Shown in pieces: positions 5,687 to 8,820 of a DNA stretch of 8,820 bases. A program made the translations under genes and the position numbers. Source of the stretch: Burkholderiales bacterium (GTDB taxonomy: Bacteria > Pseudomonadota > Gammaproteobacteria > Burkholderiales > SG8-39); NCBI GenBank assembly GCA_919902965.1, contig CAKKSJ010000482.1:1-8820 (forward strand), read 5' to 3'. Position 1 is the stretch's first letter, and every line of letters starts with the position of its first letter. The notes beneath the pieces are model-generated. The model saw only the letters and a list, made by a program, of their open reading frames with translations, was not told the origin of the DNA and made no database searches.

Positions 5687-6496
5687 ATGAAATCATTGCT
5701 GCTTGGAACGCTATTGGGATTCGTACTGCTCATGGCTGGCAAGGCCGGGGCCGACACACGCGAAATCCGCCTGTCCACTACTACCAGCACTGACAATTCC
5801 GGATTGCTGCGCGTGCTTCTGCCGGCTTTTGAAAAGAAATACGCGGTCAAAGTGCAGGTAATTCCGGTGGGAACGGGCAAAGCGCTGAAGCTGGCCGAGA
5901 ATGGCGATGTCGACCTGACCCTGGTGCACGCGCGGTGGGCCGAGGATGCGTTCGTTGCGGCCGGGCATGGCATCAACCGGCGCGACGTGATGTACAACGA
6001 TTTTGTCCTCGTTGGTCCCGCCGATGACCCCGCGGGCATCCGCGGCATGAAAGACGTAATTGAAGCGATGCGCAGGCTGACCCAGCCAGGCGCGCGTTTC
6101 GTTTCACGTGGTGACGATTCTGGCACGCACAAAATGGAGCAATCGTACTGGAAGCTCGCCGGGGTCCAAGCGAGCGGGTCGAATTACCTGTCGGCCGGAC
6201 AGGGCATGGGTGAAGTGCTGACCATGAGCGCGAGTTTGCGCGGCTACACCCTAACCGATCGCGCGACCTACGCCGCTTATCGCCATCGCACCGGTCTGGA
6301 AATCCTGGTCGAAGGCGACGCGCGCATGTTTAACCCTTACGGTATTATCGCCGTCAACCCGAAGAAATATCCGGGAGTCAATTACCGCGGCGCGATGACG
6401 CTGATCGATTGGATCACCTCCAGCGAAGGTCAGAGCCTGATTGGTAATTTCAAAATCGAAGGCGCGCAGATGTTTTTCCCCAATGCAGTCAAATAA
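5687..6496 (+). CDS. tupA: TupA, tungstate ABC transporter substrate-binding protein
   Basis: A 269-residue periplasmic protein with GGGGAG 8 nt upstream of the ATG. Residues 1-22 form a signal peptide (hydrophobic 3-17, likely cut after AGA). The mature protein opens with the TupA hallmark TTTS at 31-34 within STTTSTDNSGLL. It also has VGTGKALKLAENGDVD at about 61-76 and SRGDDSGTHK at 140-149, whose Arg and small residues contribute to anion binding in this family. Characterised TupA proteins bind tungstate very tightly and discriminate against molybdate. Specificity here is inferred from the intact motif. It is the first gene of a four-gene operon: 7 nt separates it from the second binding-protein gene. 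Control is probably by the divergent ModE-like regulator. Confidence 0.93.
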   Translation: MKSLLLGTLLGFVLLMAGKAGADTREIRLSTTTSTDNSGLLRVLLPAFEKKYAVKVQVIPVGTGKALKLAENGDVDLTLVHARWAEDAFVAAGHGINRRDVMYNDFVLVGPADDPAGIRGMKDVIEAMRRLTQPGARFVSRGDDSGTHKMEQSYWKLAGVQASGSNYLSAGQGMGEVLTMSASLRGYTLTDRATYAAYRHRTGLEILVEGDARMFNPYGIIAVNPKKYPGVNYRGAMTLIDWITSSEGQSLIGNFKIEGAQMFFPNAVK

Positions 6497-6503
6497 GGCG
6501 AAC

Positions 6504-7322
6504 ATGCGATCCGGATTGCGCAGTTTGTTGCGCCTGGTTGCCGCGCTAGTCCTGGCCTTGCAGGCACTGCCGCTGGCGGCGGCCGAGTTCAAACTGGCGG
6601 CGACGCATACGCTGGAGGATTCGGGCCTGCTCAAGACGCTCATTCCCGCATTCGAAGCGGCGTCCGGCGTGAAAGTCAGGCTGGCCATAGGTGGCACCGG
6701 TCAGGTGATCAAACTGGCGGCGAACGGCGACGTGGATGCGGTCATTTCGCATGTCAAAGCGCAGGAAGTAAAGCTGGTGAGCTCCGGCGCCGGCTTGAAG
6801 CGCTACGCCATTGCCTTCAACGATTTTCTCATCGCCGGCCCGCCACAGGACCCGGCCCGCGTACGCGGCCTGCGGGACGCGGTCGAGGCGATGCGCAGAA
6901 TCCATGCCGCCAAAGCGCGTTTCGTTTCCCGCGGCGACGAGTCCGGCACGCAGGTCAAAGAACGCGAACTATGGCGTGCCGCTGGACTGGAACCGGGCTG
7001 GGCCGGCTACGTAGCGGCGGGACTGGGCATGAGCCGCGTACTGATGATGGCGGGCGAGATGCAGGCCTACACGCTCAGCGACCGCGCCAGCTTTTCCGTC
7101 TTGCGCGAGCGAACCGGTATGGAACTGCTGGTCGCAGGCGATGCGCGGCTGTACAACGAATATGGCCTCGTCGCGGTGAACCCGGCCCGATTCCCCGCGA
7201 TCAATGCCGCGGCGGCGGCCAGGTTCGTGTCCTGGATGAATTCAGCTGAAGCGCGACAGCTGATCGCCGGATTCCGCGTCGGCGGGCAGCAGGTTTTCTT
7301 CCTTCCCCAAAAAGCGCGCTAA
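6504..7322 (+). CDS. Second TupA-like substrate-binding protein, divergent ligand motif
   Basis: A 272-residue paralogue of the preceding protein. The start at 6504 is chosen for its position 7 nt after the tupA stop, AAGG just upstream, and a well-formed signal peptide (residues 1-27, core 9-26, likely cut after AAA). The in-frame ATG at 6483 lies inside tupA and would place extra polar residues before the signal. The two proteins align almost without gaps. GGTGQVIKLAANGDVD (about 63-78) and SRGDESGT (142-149) are kept, as is the AYTLSDRAS segment. The hallmark TTTS is replaced by ATHT (33-36) and the following TDN by LED (37-39). It therefore probably binds a different anion or the same anion with altered affinity. 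Tandem duplication is inferred. It may share TupBC. Confidence 0.9.
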   Translation: MRSGLRSLLRLVAALVLALQALPLAAAEFKLAATHTLEDSGLLKTLIPAFEAASGVKVRLAIGGTGQVIKLAANGDVDAVISHVKAQEVKLVSSGAGLKRYAIAFNDFLIAGPPQDPARVRGLRDAVEAMRRIHAAKARFVSRGDESGTQVKERELWRAAGLEPGWAGYVAAGLGMSRVLMMAGEMQAYTLSDRASFSVLRERTGMELLVAGDARLYNEYGLVAVNPARFPAINAAAAARFVSWMNSAEARQLIAGFRVGGQQVFFLPQKAR

Positions 7323-7329
7323 CACCCGG

Positions 7330-8025
7330 ATGGACATACTCGCGTCTACGCGCCAGGCTTTTGCCTTGCTGTTTTCCGGCGACGCGGAAATCTGGACCAT
7401 TATCTGGATTTCCCTGCGCGTATCGCTGCTGGCGCTTGCCCTGGCCACGCCCTTCGCCGTAATCCTCGGCTACACCCTGGCGCACCATCGCTTTCCCGGC
7501 CGGCGCGTGCTGGTGGTGTTGATCCAGGGGCTGCTGTCATTTCCCACGGTGGTGGTCGGGCTGATCCTGTACATCCTGCTCACGCGCCAGGGACCGCTGG
7601 GCTCCTGGCAGTTGCTGTTCACCCAGGAGGCGATGATCATGGGCCAGGCCGTGATCGCGTTCCCGGTGCTGACGGCGTTTGCGCTGGCGGCAGTGCAAGG
7701 CGCCGATCCGCGTGCGCACGAGACTGCGGTGAGCCTGGGCGCCTCGCCGCTGCGCGCCGCACTGACCACGCTGCTGGAAGTGCGCTTCGCCGTGGTGGCA
7801 GGCGTGTTCAACGGCTTCGGCCGGGTGATTTCCGAGGTCGGTTGCGCCATGATGGTGGGCGGCAATATCGCCGGGGTCACGCGCAATATTCCGACCGCCA
7901 TCGCGCTGGAGACGAGCAAGGGCGATTTTGCGCAGGGCATTGCGCTGGGCGTGGTGCTGATGCTGTTCGCGCTGGGCATCAGCATCGCCCTGGGCCTGCT
8001 GCAGGGCAGGGGCGGTCTCAAGTGA
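7330..8025 (+). CDS. tupB: TupB, tungstate ABC transporter permease
   Basis: A 231-residue inner-membrane permease. Hydrophobic segments lie at about 20-48, 58-84, 102-122, 151-180 and 200-224. The cytoplasmic EAA loop that contacts the ATPase is clear: ETAVSLGASPLRAAL begins at 131, followed by the conserved Gly/Phe-rich turn GVFNGFGRVISEVG (158-171). The GGNIAGVTRNIPTAI stretch (177-191) is characteristic of TupB/WtpB-like permeases. The ATG is 7 nt after the previous stop and has almost no Shine-Dalgarno, so it probably depends on translational coupling. Its stop overlaps the ATPase start. One permease gene for two binding proteins implies that both dock on the same homodimer. Confidence 0.93.
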   Translation: MDILASTRQAFALLFSGDAEIWTIIWISLRVSLLALALATPFAVILGYTLAHHRFPGRRVLVVLIQGLLSFPTVVVGLILYILLTRQGPLGSWQLLFTQEAMIMGQAVIAFPVLTAFALAAVQGADPRAHETAVSLGASPLRAALTTLLEVRFAVVAGVFNGFGRVISEVGCAMMVGGNIAGVTRNIPTAIALETSKGDFAQGIALGVVLMLFALGISIALGLLQGRGGLK

Positions 8026-8675
8026 GCGCTCTGCTATCGCTGGGCCAGTTGCACAAATCCTTTGGCGCGCGCAAGTTGCTGGACCTCGGCCCGTTTGCCA
8101 TCGGGGCGGGCGCGGCCTATGTCATTACCGGCGACAACGGTTCGGGCAAGACCACCTTGCTGCGCATACTGGCAGGGCTGGAGCCGGGCGAGATTGCGGG
8201 CTTCGAATTCTGCGGGGTGCCGCTGATCCACGGCAGGCTGCCCGAGCAGGTGCGCCACGACATTGTCTACGTGCACCAGCATCCCTATCTGTTTCATACC
8301 ACGGTGGCGCACAACATTGGCTACGGGCTCGCGGCGCGCGGAATTAGCGGCGCTGAGCGCAGGAATCTGGTGCGCGAGGCGATCGCCTGGGCCGGCGTGG
8401 ACCATCTGCGCGACGTACCCACGGCCAAGCTGTCCGGCGGCGAAAAACAGCGCGTGGCGCTGGCGCGGGCCAAGGTGCTCAAGCCGCGCTTGTTCCTGCT
8501 GGACGAACCGACCGCCAACCTGGACGGCGAGGCGCGCGCTCAGGCGATCGCCCTGATCCGGCAACTGGTGGCGGACAACAGCAGCCTGCTCATCGCCTGT
8601 CACGACCGCGAACTGATAGAACTGCCAGGCATGCGGCGCTTTCATCTGGAAAACGGCAAACTGGTTGAAGCTTAG
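8022..8675 (+). CDS. tupC: TupC, tungstate ABC transporter ATP-binding protein
   Basis: A 217-residue ABC ATPase that powers uptake through TupB. The start is GTG at 8022, overlapping the tupB TGA (GTGA), with AGGGGCGG about 8 nt upstream. The frame is open further left, but that part is the tupB shadow. All catalytic elements are present: Walker A GDNGSGKTT (37-45), Q-loop Q86 in VHQHPYLF, signature LSGGEKQR (137-144), Walker B LFLLDEPT (157-164), D-loop ANLD (165-168) and switch His194 in ACHD. It ends after the single nucleotide-binding domain, with no C-terminal TOBE regulatory domain, unlike ModC. Regulation of transport by intracellular anion through a TOBE domain is therefore not expected. 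Confidence 0.93.
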   Translation: MSALLSLGQLHKSFGARKLLDLGPFAIGAGAAYVITGDNGSGKTTLLRILAGLEPGEIAGFEFCGVPLIHGRLPEQVRHDIVYVHQHPYLFHTTVAHNIGYGLAARGISGAERRNLVREAIAWAGVDHLRDVPTAKLSGGEKQRVALARAKVLKPRLFLLDEPTANLDGEARAQAIALIRQLVADNSSLLIACHDRELIELPGMRRFHLENGKLVEA

Positions 8676-8820
8676 GGCGTATACCTCGTCGTAAATAAGC
8701 TCGCATGCGACGAGCGGACTTGCGCGCTGCGCCGCGAAGCTCTCGATCCCCCTTGAGGGGAAAGTCCTCCCGGGGGACGCGCGCCAAGCGCATTTTCCGG
8801 ACGGAAAAAACATCCGTCCG
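8676..8820. repeat. Non-coding, inverted-repeat-rich tail after tupC
   Basis: I see no gene in this stretch. It holds several inverted repeats: CTCGTCG at 8685-8691 with CGACGAG at 8708-8714; the perfect palindrome TCGCATGCGA at 8701-8710; TCCCC-5-GGGGA at 8747-8761; GTCCTCCCGGGGGAC at 8764-8778; and CGGACGGA at 8798-8805 with TCCGTCCG at 8813-8820. One or more may terminate the tup operon, but none is followed by a good T-run. The density of short palindromes resembles dispersed intergenic elements of proteobacteria, which I cannot test here. Confidence 0.45.
8798..8820. terminator. Hairpin at the right window edge, possible terminator
   Basis: A perfect 8-bp stem (CGGACGGA / TCCGTCCG) with a 7-nt A-rich loop. 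C8797 could extend it if the next base outside the window is G. The sequence 5' of it on the + strand is CATTTT, so read on the minus strand the hairpin is followed by AAAATG, not by a U-tract. Its 3' flank on the + strand lies beyond the window, so a terminator role is undecided. Confidence 0.35.

Noticed and set aside
6441..6503. Earlier starts (6441, 6483) for the second TupA
   Set aside because: Both lie inside tupA. ATG 6504 gives a typical signal peptide and has AAGG upstream.
8034..8813. Long - strand open frame of 259 codons opposite tupC
   Set aside because: tupC has every ABC ATPase motif. The antisense translation shows no domain and starts in the palindrome-rich tail.
1..8820. 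CRISPR arrays, tRNA/rRNA genes, insertion sequences, prophage or toxin-antitoxin genes
   Set aside because: No regularly spaced repeats, cloverleaf or rRNA motifs, transposase or integrase-like ORFs, or terminal inverted repeats were seen.

Overview
The window is GC-rich, gene-dense and lacks phage or insertion-sequence signatures. It reads like the chromosome of a betaproteobacterium (Burkholderiales/Nitrosomonadales-like). That guess rests on protein flavour, compact operons and GGAGG-type ribosome sites, not on a marker gene.

Region 1 (1-2155, + strand) is the distal part of a respiratory formate dehydrogenase operon. It holds the iron-sulfur beta subunit (cut by the left window edge), a small lipoprotein overlapping it by 4 nt, the cytochrome b gamma subunit with a periplasmic N-terminal extension, and a small exported Lys/Ala-rich helical protein. 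A GC-rich hairpin follows. The catalytic alpha subunit is expected to the left. A stand-alone cupin gene (2186-2572, +) comes next and converges on the following unit.

Region 2 (2585-4473, - strand) is a chromate-transporter unit: promoter, a 38-codon remnant that looks like the start of a rhodanese-domain protein, chrA, and a DUF1330 gene. The remnant ends 6 nt before the chrA ATG, which suggests an internal deletion that left chrA translationally coupled to a truncated upstream ORF.

Region 3 (4496-8675) is a tungstate-type oxyanion uptake locus. A ModE-like regulator (- strand), whose C-terminal half is a periplasmic-binding-protein-like domain instead of the usual TOBE/Mop domains, diverges from a + strand operon. 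The operon encodes TupA, a second TupA paralogue, the permease TupB and the ATPase TupC. The paralogue keeps the fold landmarks but has lost the TTTS ligand motif, so one transporter may serve two binding proteins with different ligands or affinities. The last 145 nt are non-coding and rich in inverted repeats.

Taken together, the window joins a Mo/W-dependent enzyme (formate dehydrogenase) to the uptake and sensing of a group-6 oxyanion (tungstate or molybdate) and to a transporter for another group-6 oxyanion (chromate). Whether this proximity is functional is inference.
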